A stretch of 64,000 nt of DNA from Halorussus lipolyticus (GTDB lineage: Archaea > Halobacteriota > Halobacteria > Halobacteriales > Haladaptataceae), in assembly GCF_029338375.1 (NCBI RefSeq), contig NZ_CP119807.1, positions 38,608-102,607 on the forward strand. Direction: 5' to 3'. Position numbers and translations under genes: made by a program. The notes under the pieces were generated by a model, which ran no database searches, had not been told where the DNA came from, and saw only the letters and a program-made list of their open reading frames with translations. Below, piece after piece: positions 17,108 to 26,822 of this stretch. Each line of letters begins with the position of its first letter. Positions within the stretch are counted from its first letter, which is position 1.

Positions 17108-20100
17108 TTACCCTCCGGATATATAAACTTCATAGTCAATGTTGTTCGTCTCTAGGTACTGTTTCAATCCATCGGATGGCGCACGTTTAAGTACGATTTT
17201 GTAATCATCGACAACGCCCTCTTCGACTAGTTCTTCATACCCTTTTACAATCTCACCAATTTCACCTTCATCACTACTACTCTTCAGTTCGTGTCCTATT
17301 TTTTCTCCACCTTCCTCAGTTAGGACATCAATATCGCCTGGCCGAGGTTGCTTAATTGAACCGGGGGTATCTCGGCCAACAGCAATGATATCGTCTGACT
17401 TGCTCGCTGCATATCGGGCTTCAAATGCGGCTCCTTCAAAATTGCCTCGGTCACCAGTCAGGGCCCGATGATAGAGATCATTGAGCTCCTCGGTAGAACC
17501 GATCTCGTTACTAATCTCATTATAATCATTTGTGAATTGGATAGCTTCTTTGGCAGAAGCACTATCACTTTCAAGAGTGAGTGTAACGAGTTCCTGTCGT
17601 GTTTTGTGGTCCATCGCTTCAAGGTTATCCAAGTATCGACCGAATTCCTCGGAAGAAATTTCGTCTTCACCGATGAGTTCTGCAAGCCGGTACGACCAGA
17701 TGCGAGACTCACCAACGCTAAGACCCCCATCAGCCATCGTCCGCCGCGTGTCCATCATCTGCGACACATCGTCGCTATCAGCCTCTTCAACGAACTTGAC
17801 TCCACGATCACCAAGACGTGCCGTGACTCGTCCGATAAACCGCTGAGTATCTGGCGAGTAGCTCTCAACTTTGGCTAATGTTCCGACTTTCGCATCACCG
17901 AGTTTCTGACGAACGTCGTATTTCGCACTCGCCGTTTTCACGCCCGACAGAACTCGCCGTCCACTCTTTCTGCTCAAGTGTGCGCTACCTTTTGCAACCC
18001 TCGCGCCCAACTTGAACGTCACCCGCTTTCCTTTCCCAATAGTCCGGTCTTCGACCGCGTCCAGATACTTACTTGCCGTCGTCAACCGACCATTCCGGTC
18101 GAGTGTATCGACGATGTTCCCGAACCTCTTGGTGTTCTTCGCGGCTTTCGTCGCCTGACCCCCGACCACCATCGACACGAGCGCGTAGGAAATATACCCT
18201 CCGTACCACGCCTCGCGGTACTCCGTATACAACTTTTCTTGTGTATCTTCGTCGTAGGGATTGTTGCGCTTCTGGTTCTCCTCAATTTGCTTCGGGAACG
18301 CCTTGATGAGATCATCGAGGAGTCCGAGATTCCGAAGGAGAGTGACGACCTGCGTGATAGAATCGAGGAAACTGAACGGGTTTTCGGCGACGGCCCTCAC
18401 CGTTTCGACAGTACTACCTGCGCCCGTCGAGAACCCGGAGAGATACCCAAAAGTGGCCGCAGTCTCTTTTCCGTAGATGTCGTCCGAGCCGAGTTCGTCG
18501 GCAACTTCCCCGTAGAAGTTCGTGCGCTCCAGCGCGACAACTTGCCGGGTGTTGTCGTTGCCGTCAGTCGCCTTCACGTCGACAGTCGTTCCACCGAGTG
18601 CGCTGTCGATAGATTCGATGGGACCAGTAGTGAAATCTTCCGTGTCACTCACACCGTCTGGTGCGTCCGAGAACGTGGAATCTATCTTCGTCTCGCCTTC
18701 CTTGACGTATTGGACTCTCGTTACACCGCTCGGGTCACTCGCACTATACCCGATGCGATACGTCGTCTCGGGTGGAATCGCTGTCGTCTCGAAAATCGCC
18801 TGCAGGATGCTGATTTCCGGGCCTTGGTAGTCGTGGAGCGTCGGATCGGTATCGTAGTCAAGTTCGTCGCCGTCAGGAATCCCATCGTCGTCGGTGTCTA
18901 TCCGCGATGGGTCAGTTCCGAGTTCGAGTTCCTTCCCGTCTGGAAGTCCATCGTCGTCGGAGTCCGCCAGCATCGGATCAGTTCTGAACGTCCGCGAGGT
19001 AAGGTGGTTTCCGGGGTCGCTATCGTCGTCGTAAAGAGCCGCAAGGAACTCCTTCGAGTCCTCGCTCGACTTCGTATATCTGACAGTCCGCTTTTCGTTC
19101 GTTTCCTCGTAGTCGTCAAGTCCATCACCGTCAGAGTCCACCTCGGTCGGGTCGCTCTCCAACTCGAAATACCCGCCATCCACGTAGTGGGCGATGTGAT
19201 CCGCAACTTCTTTCCCGTCTGAAATCCCGTCACCATCGGTGTCAGCATCGTACGGGTCGGTGTACACTCGGTCGCCATCACCGGTCTTGATACCCAACTT
19301 CTCCAACTCGTTCGTCAGGCCGTCGCCGTCGCTATCGCGCTTCGTCTCGACGTCGAGATACGGCAGGCTCGCGCCAGCAAGATTCTCCTTGTGTATCCAA
19401 ACTTCTACCGTGCCGCCCGTCGGATTCTCGAACCTCTCGTCGATGTAGGTACTCCCGAACTTCCGCTCGCCGTCTTTGCCGTTGAGTTCGAGGACTCGAC
19501 GCGTCTCACCACCGACTCGAACCGCGACGGTGACGCTCGCGTTGCTCTCCTCGGCGAACGCCGAGACTGGCCCTGTCACGGTCAGTTCGACTGTATCGGC
19601 GGGTATCGTCAGCGACTTACTGAGATTAGCAGAGTCGAGCGATGGCGGCGGAGACGGCGTCGATGAACCGTCATCGTCGTCGCTCTCGTTGTTGTCATCG
19701 TCGTCACTTTCGTCACCGTCGTCGTCACCACCGCTTCCGTTCCCCGGACAGTCGCCGGGATCAAACTCCTGTCTTATAATCGGCCCACTGCACTCGGCAT
19801 CGGCCTCGTCGGAGAAGAACGCCGAGGAGTTCTGGCCGACTACCACCCGACCCTCGCCGGTCGAACAGTCGCCAGTGCAGTTCCAGCCGCCGAGGTCCGC
19901 GAACGACTCGTTCAGCGCGAACCGCGGTTTCGGCTTGGCCCGCGACTCCATGTACGCCTGCCACTCGCTTTTGTTCAACACCACGAACGTCGAGAAGTGC
20001 GGCGTCGTTCCTGTTACCGAGTCGTTCTCGGCATCCACCTCTGAGGGAAGTTTGCGGTACGTCTGGAGTTTCGGGTCGTAGGTGTAGACCGCCAGCGCCG

Positions 20101-22180
20101 ACTCGTTTTCGACCTGCGTCTCGTCGTAGTCGATCGAGAGGTTCGCCTCCTCAAACTCGGCATCGGCCTCGAAGTTCAGAACCGCGGATGCCGAGGCGTT
20201 CGAGACGGTCTCGGTCTGAATCTGGTCGTTCGTCTCGTTCTGAATCGTGACGGTGTCGGCGACGTTGCCTTTGCCCGAGATGTTGACCGCCGCGCCCACC
20301 GTCTCGTTTTTCGTCTCCGTCGAGAACGTCTCGTTGCCGTCCAGCACCCCGTCTCCGTCGGTGTCGGCCACGGTTGGGTCCGTTCCGACCTCGTACTCGT
20401 CGGGGTCTGTGAGGCCGTCGCTATCGGTGTCGGGCGCGAGCGAGTCCGTCCCGTTCGCCAACTCCTCCGAGTCGTTCAGTCCGTCGAGGTCGGTGTCGGC
20501 CCGGACGGGGTTCGTACTCGCGTTCTGTTCACGGAGGTTCGACAGCGTGTCGTTATCCAAGTCCTCCGCGGCGTCTGAGACGGAATCGTTGTCGGTATCG
20601 TTGTTTGCGGGATTGATGCCTTGGAACTGTAATTCGAAGCCGTCGAGCAGACGGTCGCCATCGGTATCGTTGGCGAGTGGGTCGAGGCCGAAGCGGTAGG
20701 CCTCGTAGACGGTTTCGCCGTCGTTGTCGAGGTCCTCCGCGCCGTCCCTAACGTTGTTCGCAGACTCGTTTCGAGCAGTCTGGGTCGCGTTGCTGTCGGG
20801 ATTGAGTGGGTCGGTCCCGATAACGTTCTCTTCGTAGGTGTCGGGCAGACCGTCACCGTCTAGGAGCAAACGACCTTCGCCAGTTGTCGCGTTCGCGTCT
20901 GGAGAGTCGGGTGCCCAGCGCCGATTCGGGTCGGTCGCCCTGACCTCGATGGTATTGATTTGCTGAGTTAGCGTGAGGTTAGTCTGGAAGGTGGCGACCT
21001 TGCCGGGCGTCGTCTCGGGCGTGGCATTCACGTCCAGCGCAAGCGTGCGGTTCGCGCCGTTCAGCGAAACGACCGCGGTGAGTTCGTGGCCGCGAACGTC
21101 GAACACTCGGCCCCGGAGTTCGTAGGTGATGTTCTCCTCGACTGCGGATTCATTGAACGAGACGTTTCGCTCGCGGAGCGTCTCCCGGACGCGCTCGGCG
21201 TCGGCGATGGCGGTCGCGGCGAGTTGTTCGTCGGAGCGCACGAGGAGTTTCGTGACGTTCGGCGCGAACTGCGGCGGGGTGCTGGCTTCTTTGTCGTGTT
21301 CGAAGAGGACTGCCGATGTGGTGCGGTTCGCGTCAAAGACGTGCTGGAGAGACTTGTTGAGGGCTTTGAGCGCGGCGGTTCGGTGGCGCTCGGCCGACCG
21401 ACCCGGCCCGTAGAAGTCGGCCTGTTGGAGCGCGGCGATGGCGGCGAGGCGGTAGTCGGCGGCCGAGGCCTCATCTTGGACGGTGACGTTGACCGAGGCG
21501 TTAGCGAGGGGCTTGCTCTTGTTGGCGAGCGCCGAGCGATTGTGCGCGACGCTTGGCGGCGTCTCCGGGTTCTGCGCCCACTCAGGTGGACCGCGGTCTT
21601 CGGGCGGCCCCGCATCTTCGGGTGGGCCGCCGCCGCGGTCCTCTGGTGGGCCTCGGTCTTCAGGTGGCCCTTGCGTCTTGTTCCCCGGCGGTCCCGGATC
21701 TTCGGGCGGGCCTCGCGTTTTGTTGCCCGGTGGACCGGGGTCTTCAGGTGGCCCTTGCGTCTTATTTCCGGGTGGGTCTTGCGTTTTGTTCTCGGGCGGG
21801 CCCTGCGTTTTGTTGCGGGTGGTCGTTGGCGGGCCTTTTGGTGGTTTTGCAGTGGTGGTTTCGGGCGGTGTCGTGGTGGCTGTAGTCGCCGTCTGCGAGG
21901 TGTTTTTGCCCTTTCCGTTGCCGTTCCCATTTCCGTTGCCTGCGCCGAGTATCGCGGGAAATCCGTCGAACTCGGCGAGGGAATTCGTAACCGAGTCGGT
22001 GAGTGAACTGTCGGTCTGCGAGTGGTTCGGCGGGGAGAGAGTGGCGCTGGCAGGAGTAAGTGTGGGGTCGAGGTCGTCGATGATACTCGAATCGAACGAC
22101 TCGTGATTCGAGAGGCACAGGAAATACAGGAGACGGACGACGAGTGAACTTCCTCGGGACTCCACCCCAAGGCAGTGCAT
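17108..22180 (-). CDS. Large surface polymorphic toxin with nuclease-like tip
   Basis: A 1690-residue protein. Residues 80-210 are a Gly/Asn then Pro-rich stalk with repeated GPPED and NKT glycosylation sites. Residues 438-617 and 948-1115 contain thrombospondin type-3-like calcium repeats (DTDGDG, DSDDDG). Cysteine-bearing and Asp-rich linkers lie near 765-840. A helical pre-tip region with hydrophobic stretches spans about 1260-1450. The last 115 residues carry E in FEARYAA, D in GDIDV and E-x-K in HELKSSS, a PD-(D/E)XK nuclease pattern. The layout matches secreted polymorphic toxins. The N-terminus has only a weak hydrophobic stretch (VVRLLYFLCL) and its ATG overlaps the start of a divergent frame, so the true 5' end may differ. 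Target and export route are inferred. Confidence 0.75.
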   Translation of the reverse strand: MHCLGVESRGSSLVVRLLYFLCLSNHESFDSSIIDDLDPTLTPASATLSPPNHSQTDSSLTDSVTNSLAEFDGFPAILGAGNGNGNGNGKGKNTSQTATTATTTPPETTTAKPPKGPPTTTRNKTQGPPENKTQDPPGNKTQGPPEDPGPPGNKTRGPPEDPGPPGNKTQGPPEDRGPPEDRGGGPPEDAGPPEDRGPPEWAQNPETPPSVAHNRSALANKSKPLANASVNVTVQDEASAADYRLAAIAALQQADFYGPGRSAERHRTAALKALNKSLQHVFDANRTTSAVLFEHDKEASTPPQFAPNVTKLLVRSDEQLAATAIADAERVRETLRERNVSFNESAVEENITYELRGRVFDVRGHELTAVVSLNGANRTLALDVNATPETTPGKVATFQTNLTLTQQINTIEVRATDPNRRWAPDSPDANATTGEGRLLLDGDGLPDTYEENVIGTDPLNPDSNATQTARNESANNVRDGAEDLDNDGETVYEAYRFGLDPLANDTDGDRLLDGFELQFQGINPANNDTDNDSVSDAAEDLDNDTLSNLREQNASTNPVRADTDLDGLNDSEELANGTDSLAPDTDSDGLTDPDEYEVGTDPTVADTDGDGVLDGNETFSTETKNETVGAAVNISGKGNVADTVTIQNETNDQIQTETVSNASASAVLNFEADAEFEEANLSIDYDETQVENESALAVYTYDPKLQTYRKLPSEVDAENDSVTGTTPHFSTFVVLNKSEWQAYMESRAKPKPRFALNESFADLGGWNCTGDCSTGEGRVVVGQNSSAFFSDEADAECSGPIIRQEFDPGDCPGNGSGGDDDGDESDDDDNNESDDDDGSSTPSPPPSLDSANLSKSLTIPADTVELTVTGPVSAFAEESNASVTVAVRVGGETRRVLELNGKDGERKFGSTYIDERFENPTGGTVEVWIHKENLAGASLPYLDVETKRDSDGDGLTNELEKLGIKTGDGDRVYTDPYDADTDGDGISDGKEVADHIAHYVDGGYFELESDPTEVDSDGDGLDDYEETNEKRTVRYTKSSEDSKEFLAALYDDDSDPGNHLTSRTFRTDPMLADSDDDGLPDGKELELGTDPSRIDTDDDGIPDGDELDYDTDPTLHDYQGPEISILQAIFETTAIPPETTYRIGYSASDPSGVTRVQYVKEGETKIDSTFSDAPDGVSDTEDFTTGPIESIDSALGGTTVDVKATDGNDNTRQVVALERTNFYGEVADELGSDDIYGKETAATFGYLSGFSTGAGSTVETVRAVAENPFSFLDSITQVVTLLRNLGLLDDLIKAFPKQIEENQKRNNPYDEDTQEKLYTEYREAWYGGYISYALVSMVVGGQATKAAKNTKRFGNIVDTLDRNGRLTTASKYLDAVEDRTIGKGKRVTFKLGARVAKGSAHLSRKSGRRVLSGVKTASAKYDVRQKLGDAKVGTLAKVESYSPDTQRFIGRVTARLGDRGVKFVEEADSDDVSQMMDTRRTMADGGLSVGESRIWSYRLAELIGEDEISSEEFGRYLDNLEAMDHKTRQELVTLTLESDSASAKEAIQFTNDYNEISNEIGSTEELNDLYHRALTGDRGNFEGAAFEARYAASKSDDIIAVGRDTPGSIKQPRPGDIDVLTEEGGEKIGHELKSSSDEGEIGEIVKGYEELVEEGVVDDYKIVLKRAPSDGLKQYLETNNIDYEVYISGG
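21551..21943 (-). repeat. Proline-rich degenerate coding repeats
   Basis: This part of the toxin gene encodes repeats built from GPPED, PGPPGNKTQ and GNGNGN units. The DNA shows corresponding short imperfect tandem repeats. The encoded stalk has many N-x-T sites and is likely glycosylated and extended. Copy number may vary between strains. Confidence 0.7.
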
Positions 22181-22313
22181 GAAGTATCGCTCTAATCAAC
22201 TCGCTCGTGTACATACCAGTCCTTATCCCGCGTCAGCGTCTCTGTTTAGTGTGGTCCTCTCTACCGTTTCGTTGGCAGTCCAGGGTCTCGGCTTCCCGTC
22301 AGTAACGGCCGAG

Positions 22314-24116
22314 ATGCTCGTCGTCTTCGCCCTCATTCTGCTCGCGCTCGTGTTGTTCGCCACTGAGTGGTTTCCAATCGACGTCACCGCCATCTTGGTA
22401 ATGGTGTTGTTGATGGTACTCGAACCGTGGACACAGATCTCTCCACGAGAGGGAATCTCGGGATTTGCGAATCCAGCCACGATCACCGTCCTTGCGATGC
22501 TCATCCTGAGTACGGGAATCAATCGAACCGGCATCGTCCAGTTGCTCGGTCGGAAGATGGCCGCGTTCGCGGGGGCCAACCGATCCAAGCAACTCGCGGC
22601 GACGATTGGCATCACCGGCCCCATCTCGGGCCTCGTCAACAACACGCCGGTCGTCGCGATTCTGGTCCCGGTGATTAACGACCTCGCACACAACGGGAAG
22701 ACCTCACCGTCGAAATTACTGATGCCGCTGTCGTTCGCCTCGATGCTCGGCGGCACGTTGACACTCATCGGGACGTCGACGAACATCCTCGCGAGCGATA
22801 TCGCAGCCCAACTCGGGGCGGAGTCTCCCGAACTTGGTCTGCACGCATTCGGGATGTTCGAGTTCACCAAACTCGGTCTCGTCGTGTTCGCGGTCGGCTC
22901 CCTCTATCTGATGACGGTTGGCGTTCGACTGCTCCCCGAACGGATTCCCGCCGACGAGGACCTCGTCGAAGAGTACGCCCTCCAAGAGTACCTCGCAGAC
23001 GTCGCCGTGCCAGCGAACTCGTCGTTGATCGGGCAGACAGTCGAGGAGGCACTGGGAGACAACGAACTCGACATCGACGTGTTACAGCTGATCCGATACG
23101 GTGAGCGCTTTTCAGAACCGCTCGCTCGTAAGGAGATCCGCGAGAGCGACACGCTCCGACTCAGGACGAACCGGGAGACACTCGAACGAATCATGGACAC
23201 GGAAGGCCTCACATTGTCTGGCGGTCCACGAACCGAAGACGACCTGCACCCCGGTGAGGAAGAACCGGTCCTCGTCGAGGTCGTTATCCCGTCGGGGTCG
23301 TTCCTCGTCGGCGAAACCCTCGCGAGTTCAACCTTCCGACAGCGCTACGACGCGAACGTCCTCGCCTTTCGAACCCGTGGTGACGTCGTCCGCGACCGAT
23401 TCGAGGACATCCGTATCCGGGTCGGTGACACGCTCCTCGTGCAGGCACCGCCCGACAGTCTCACCCGCCTCGTCGAGAACGAGGACTTCATCGTCGCCCA
23501 CGAGTTCGACGAGGTGACCTATCGGAGCGACAAGATTCCCTTCGCGGTCGGAATCATCGCCGGCGTCGTCGCACTCCCCGCACTGAACATTCTCCCAATC
23601 GTCGTCTCTGCGTTAGCAGGGGTCGTGGCGATGGTCTTCACTGGCGTCCTGAAACCGACCGAACTCTACTCGTCGGTCGAGTGGAACGTGATCTTCCTGC
23701 TCGCAGGCGTCATCCCGCTCGGTATCGCCCTGCAACAAACCGGGGCTGCGGCGCTACTCGGCGATGCCGTGGCTTCGACAGCGGTATTCCTGCCGCCAAT
23801 CGGGGTCCTCTGGGTGTTCTACCTCGCGACCGGGTTGTTGACGAGCGTCATCAGTAATAATGCGAGCGTCGTGTTGATGATTCCGGTGGCTGCCAGCGCG
23901 GCCCAGTCGATCGGTGCGAACGCGTTCGCGTTCGTGCTCGCCGTGACGTTCGCCGCCTCGACGGCGTTCATGACGCCGGTCGGCTACCAGACGAACCTCT
24001 TTGTCTACGGGCCCGGCGGGTACACGTTCTCGGACTTCATTCGCGTCGGTGCGCCGTTACAGTTGCTCCTGTCGGTGGTCACCGTCCTCGGGATCGCGTT
24101 CTTCTGGGGAGTGTGA
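22314..24116 (+). CDS. SLC13-family permease with TrkA-C domains
   Basis: A protein of about 600 residues. The N-terminal half has five or six membrane helices with NNTPVVAILVPV. The middle soluble part (about residues 210-390) holds two RCK/TrkA-C-like domains (VPANSSLIGQTVEEAL, then IPSGSFLVGETLASS). The C-terminal half repeats the membrane unit with SNNASVVLMIPVA. This is the divalent-anion symporter layout with regulatory domains, with sulfate, carboxylate or similar anions as likely substrates. The ORF is open back to 22179, but that region overlaps the start of the divergent toxin. I chose the ATG before the conserved LVVFALILLAL helix. A few extra residues from an alternative start are possible. 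Confidence 0.83.
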   Translation: MLVVFALILLALVLFATEWFPIDVTAILVMVLLMVLEPWTQISPREGISGFANPATITVLAMLILSTGINRTGIVQLLGRKMAAFAGANRSKQLAATIGITGPISGLVNNTPVVAILVPVINDLAHNGKTSPSKLLMPLSFASMLGGTLTLIGTSTNILASDIAAQLGAESPELGLHAFGMFEFTKLGLVVFAVGSLYLMTVGVRLLPERIPADEDLVEEYALQEYLADVAVPANSSLIGQTVEEALGDNELDIDVLQLIRYGERFSEPLARKEIRESDTLRLRTNRETLERIMDTEGLTLSGGPRTEDDLHPGEEEPVLVEVVIPSGSFLVGETLASSTFRQRYDANVLAFRTRGDVVRDRFEDIRIRVGDTLLVQAPPDSLTRLVENEDFIVAHEFDEVTYRSDKIPFAVGIIAGVVALPALNILPIVVSALAGVVAMVFTGVLKPTELYSSVEWNVIFLLAGVIPLGIALQQTGAAALLGDAVASTAVFLPPIGVLWVFYLATGLLTSVISNNASVVLMIPVAASAAQSIGANAFAFVLAVTFAASTAFMTPVGYQTNLFVYGPGGYTFSDFIRVGAPLQLLLSVVTVLGIAFFWGV

Positions 24117-24159
24117 AATCCACAGATTCTGATTCCAGAGCGTTCTCTTCACCGTGTGA

Positions 24160-24342
24160 CTACTCGTCTGTTATGACGTGCGGATCGTTCATCTGCACCG
24201 AATAGACGCGTTCTCTCGGGATGTACGTGAACTCATCGTCGCCGTGATGAATCTGCCAGTGGTCCTCCCGATAGTTCAGTTGCTCGTCGTCGACATCCTC
24301 CGAGACAGTGTCATCAACGCCTCGGTAGACAATTATTGCCAT
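24160..24342 (-). CDS. Small acidic hypothetical protein
   Basis: A 60-residue protein reading MAIIVYRGVDDTVSEDV and, near the middle, HHGDDEFTYIPRERVYSVQ. Acidic composition and the beta-rich pattern resemble a small conserved haloarchaeal family, but I cannot name it. It stands alone, convergent to the permease. Confidence 0.6.
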   Translation of the reverse strand: MAIIVYRGVDDTVSEDVDDEQLNYREDHWQIHHGDDEFTYIPRERVYSVQMNDPHVITDE

Positions 24343-24609
24343 GACCTATTGTAGTTCGGTCAGGTGCATAACGTGGAGGGCCACCTTCACTAGAGAGCGT
24401 CGTGAATTGAAGCGTTCCTTCCGCCGACTGAGAAGCCATTGCTCCCGTCATACTCTGTTCAAGAGCGCGTGTCACGAGTCTACTATCATAGATCCTGCGG
24501 ATAGCAATCGAACGGTCAGCTGTGTACCTAACGTAGACTCGTCGTCATCGTACTTGTCGCTCTGGTCCACCGTAGGAACGTTGATTGACCTGTCCGTCCC
24601 TCTAGAACT

Positions 24610-24762
24610 ATGGCCGAGTTCCCAGACGAACGCCAACTCGTACTACGGGCGCGTTCCCAGTTGGACCAGTGGATTCGTCATCACGATAGACGAAACGACG
24701 TCCAGAGGACCACCGAACGACGACACGTCGAAGCGCTCATCCCGGTTCCACTCGGAACTTGA
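24610..24762 (+). CDS. Possible 50-residue protein upstream of SRPBCC gene
   Basis: ATG to TGA open frame reading MAEFPDERQLVLRARSQL and RRNDVQRTTERRHVEAL. It ends four bases before the ATG of the SRPBCC gene, so the two could be co-transcribed. Its basic helical character is unlike the acidic neighbours and there is no family match, so it may be spurious. The rest of 24343-24609 shows nothing convincing. Confidence 0.25.
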   Translation: MAEFPDERQLVLRARSQLDQWIRHHDRRNDVQRTTERRHVEALIPVPLGT

Positions 24763-24765
24763 AGT

Positions 24766-25179
24766 ATGGAAAGGGTAACGGTCACGCGGAATATCGAAGC
24801 ATCTCCCGAGGCCCTCAAAGAACGTATCGAGGACGTGGAACCGTTCATGCGTTCCGCGGGATTCGACGAGGTGGAAGTAGAGGGCGATACCATCCACCTC
24901 GCAAACGCGGTGGGACTGTTCTTCGAAATCGAGTTGACGCTCGAAATCGTCGAGGACGACGACGCAATCCTCGCGTACGAACAGCGAGACGGTATCTTCG
25001 AGGAGATGACGACGAGGTACACCCTGCGAGAACACGACGGGCAGACGACGGTGAGGGCGACGACGGAGTTCGCAATCGACGTGGCGTACCTCGGACCCGC
25101 GTTCGACGCGACGGTCGTCACGCGCCAGCGCCGGGTAGAGCTAACTAAACAATTCGATTACCTCGAATCTGAATTGTGA
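24766..25179 (+). CDS. SRPBCC-family protein
   Basis: A 137-residue protein with the START/polyketide-cyclase-like fold pattern. The first strand and helices read MERVTVTRNIEASPEALKER. Antiparallel strands follow (EVEVEGDTIHLANAV, FEIELTLEIVEDDD, TRYTLREHDG, TTVRATTEF) and a long C-terminal helix closes it (TRQRRVELTKQFDYLE). Such proteins bind hydrophobic ligands; none can be named here. It stands alone. The 281 bases after it hold no gene I can support. Confidence 0.72.
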   Translation: MERVTVTRNIEASPEALKERIEDVEPFMRSAGFDEVEVEGDTIHLANAVGLFFEIELTLEIVEDDDAILAYEQRDGIFEEMTTRYTLREHDGQTTVRATTEFAIDVAYLGPAFDATVVTRQRRVELTKQFDYLESEL

Positions 25180-25460
25180 GAGAAACATAATTATTTTGTA
25201 AAAGATTGTAGACGAGTCTGAAGCGCGAGCGACCGACTTCGCGGGCCAGCAGGCGAGACGGACGGTCAGACGCCGAGGCGGAAGATGCCGGTCGCGGCCT
25301 TTAGTCCAATATCGCGGAGTCGAGGACTCAGCGTCGGAAAGGCGAGGACTCATCTCATCATTGGGAAGCCAAGCACTGCGCGCGGAGCGGGGCCTCCGAA
25401 AGCGGCCGACAGCGACTCACGCCACCGTCAAGAACTTGTGTATGTACTCGAACCAACGGT

Positions 25461-26708
25461 ATGGAGACGACCGTTCTCGTCGTCGGTGGCGGTGCGACCG
25501 GGGCCGGAGTCGCCCGTGACCTCGCGCTTCGCGGCGTAGACGTCACGCTCGTTGACCGAGGAGGCCTCGCCAGCGGAACGTCCGGCCGCTCGCACGGACT
25601 GTTGCACAGCGGCGCACGCTACGCCGAGGCCGACCGAATCGGGGCCGAGGAGTGCATCCGGGAGAATCGCGTCCTCAAGCGAATCGCCGGAGAGTGCGTC
25701 CGCGACACCGGCGGGTTGTTCGTCCAACTCGCCGGCGACGACCCCGCGTACTTCGAGGAGAAGCGCGAGGCCTGCGAGGAGGTCGGTATTCCCACGACTC
25801 TCCTCGACGGCGACGACGCCAGAGCGGTCGTCCCCGACCTCTCGGAGAGCGTCGAGCGTGCGCTCCGGGTCCCCGACGCCGTGGTCTACCCCTCCCGACT
25901 GGTCGCCGCCAACGCGGCCGACGCCCGCGACCACGGCGGGCAAATCCACCCCCACGCACCGGTCGAGGGGATGACCGTGGACGACGGGAAAATCGCCGCG
26001 GTGAAGGTCGGCGGGTCGATAGACGGCCGAATCGAACCCGAGTTCGTCGTCAACGCGACCGGCGCGTGGGCCGAGAAGGTCGCCGCGATGGCGGGCGTCG
26101 GCGTCGAGATGCGACCGACGCGAGGCGTGATGGTTTCGGTCGAGTACGACGGTCTCGGCCCGGTCCTGAACCGATGTCGCGCGCCGGACGACGGCGACAT
26201 CGTGGTACCCCACGACTCGGAGGTCGTCCTCGGAACCACCAGCGTCGAAGTCGCGGACCCTGACGACTACGCGACCGAATCGTGGGAAGTCTCGGAGACG
26301 GTCGCCGAGTGCGCTGTGATGCTCCCGCCGGTCGCCGACGCGCCGGACGTTCGGACGTGGTGGGGCGTCAGGCCGCTGTACGGTCCCGACGAGAGAGAGC
26401 GGCAGGACTCAGATGGGGAGACTTCCGGCGGGCGCGGCATCTCGCGGGGCTTTTTCGTCCTCGACCACGCCGACGAGGGCGTCGAGAACTTCGCCAGCGT
26501 CGTCGGCGGGAAGTTGACGACCTACCGCCAGATGGCGGAAGCGACCGCGAATCTCGTCTGCGACCGACTGGGCGTCACCGCCGAGTGTTCGACCGCGGAC
26601 CGGCGACTCCTCGGCGCGGACGACCCCGAGCGACTCGATTCCCTTGTCGCCGAGTTCGACGGGCAGGGCGAGACGGACGCCGACGTGGTTGTCGATTCCA
26701 CGCCGTGA
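25461..26708 (+). CDS. glpA: Short GlpA-like FAD glycerol-3-phosphate dehydrogenase
   Basis: A 415-residue flavoprotein. The FAD-binding Rossmann motif VVGGGATGAGVARDLALRG is at residues 6-24, with the GlpA/GlpD segment SGRSHGLLHSGARY next. Further family landmarks are VVNATGAWAEKVAAMAG, TRGVMVSVE, and the C-terminal GGKLTTYRQMAEA. It oxidises glycerol 3-phosphate to dihydroxyacetone phosphate at the membrane and feeds electrons to GlpB/GlpC. It ends soon after the GGKLTTYR region, without the BFD-like [2Fe-2S] C-terminal domain of full-length GlpA (usually over 540 residues), and no glpB or glpC follows. It is likely a paralog. Other FAD amine or hydroxy-acid oxidases are an alternative. Confidence 0.75.
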   Translation: METTVLVVGGGATGAGVARDLALRGVDVTLVDRGGLASGTSGRSHGLLHSGARYAEADRIGAEECIRENRVLKRIAGECVRDTGGLFVQLAGDDPAYFEEKREACEEVGIPTTLLDGDDARAVVPDLSESVERALRVPDAVVYPSRLVAANAADARDHGGQIHPHAPVEGMTVDDGKIAAVKVGGSIDGRIEPEFVVNATGAWAEKVAAMAGVGVEMRPTRGVMVSVEYDGLGPVLNRCRAPDDGDIVVPHDSEVVLGTTSVEVADPDDYATESWEVSETVAECAVMLPPVADAPDVRTWWGVRPLYGPDERERQDSDGETSGGRGISRGFFVLDHADEGVENFASVVGGKLTTYRQMAEATANLVCDRLGVTAECSTADRRLLGADDPERLDSLVAEFDGQGETDADVVVDSTP

Positions 26709-26741
26709 GACCGTTCGCTGACCCACGGCCTCGGTGGGTCG

Positions 26742-26787
26742 CACACCTCGTTTCCAGTGAAACGGACGGCGTGGTTCCAGTGAAACC
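26742..26787 (+). promoter_or_regulatory. Two ORB-like sites downstream of orc1
   Basis: CACACCTCGTTTCCAGTGAA at 26742 and a shorter GGTTCCAGTGAAACC at 26773 repeat the core of the origin sites found upstream of orc1. They lie between the GlpA-like gene and the orc1 stop, in the same orientation as the left origin pair. Confidence 0.6.
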
Positions 26788-26822
26788 GAGCAGGTGCTGG
26801 TCGAAAAACGCCTGCGGTGGGG

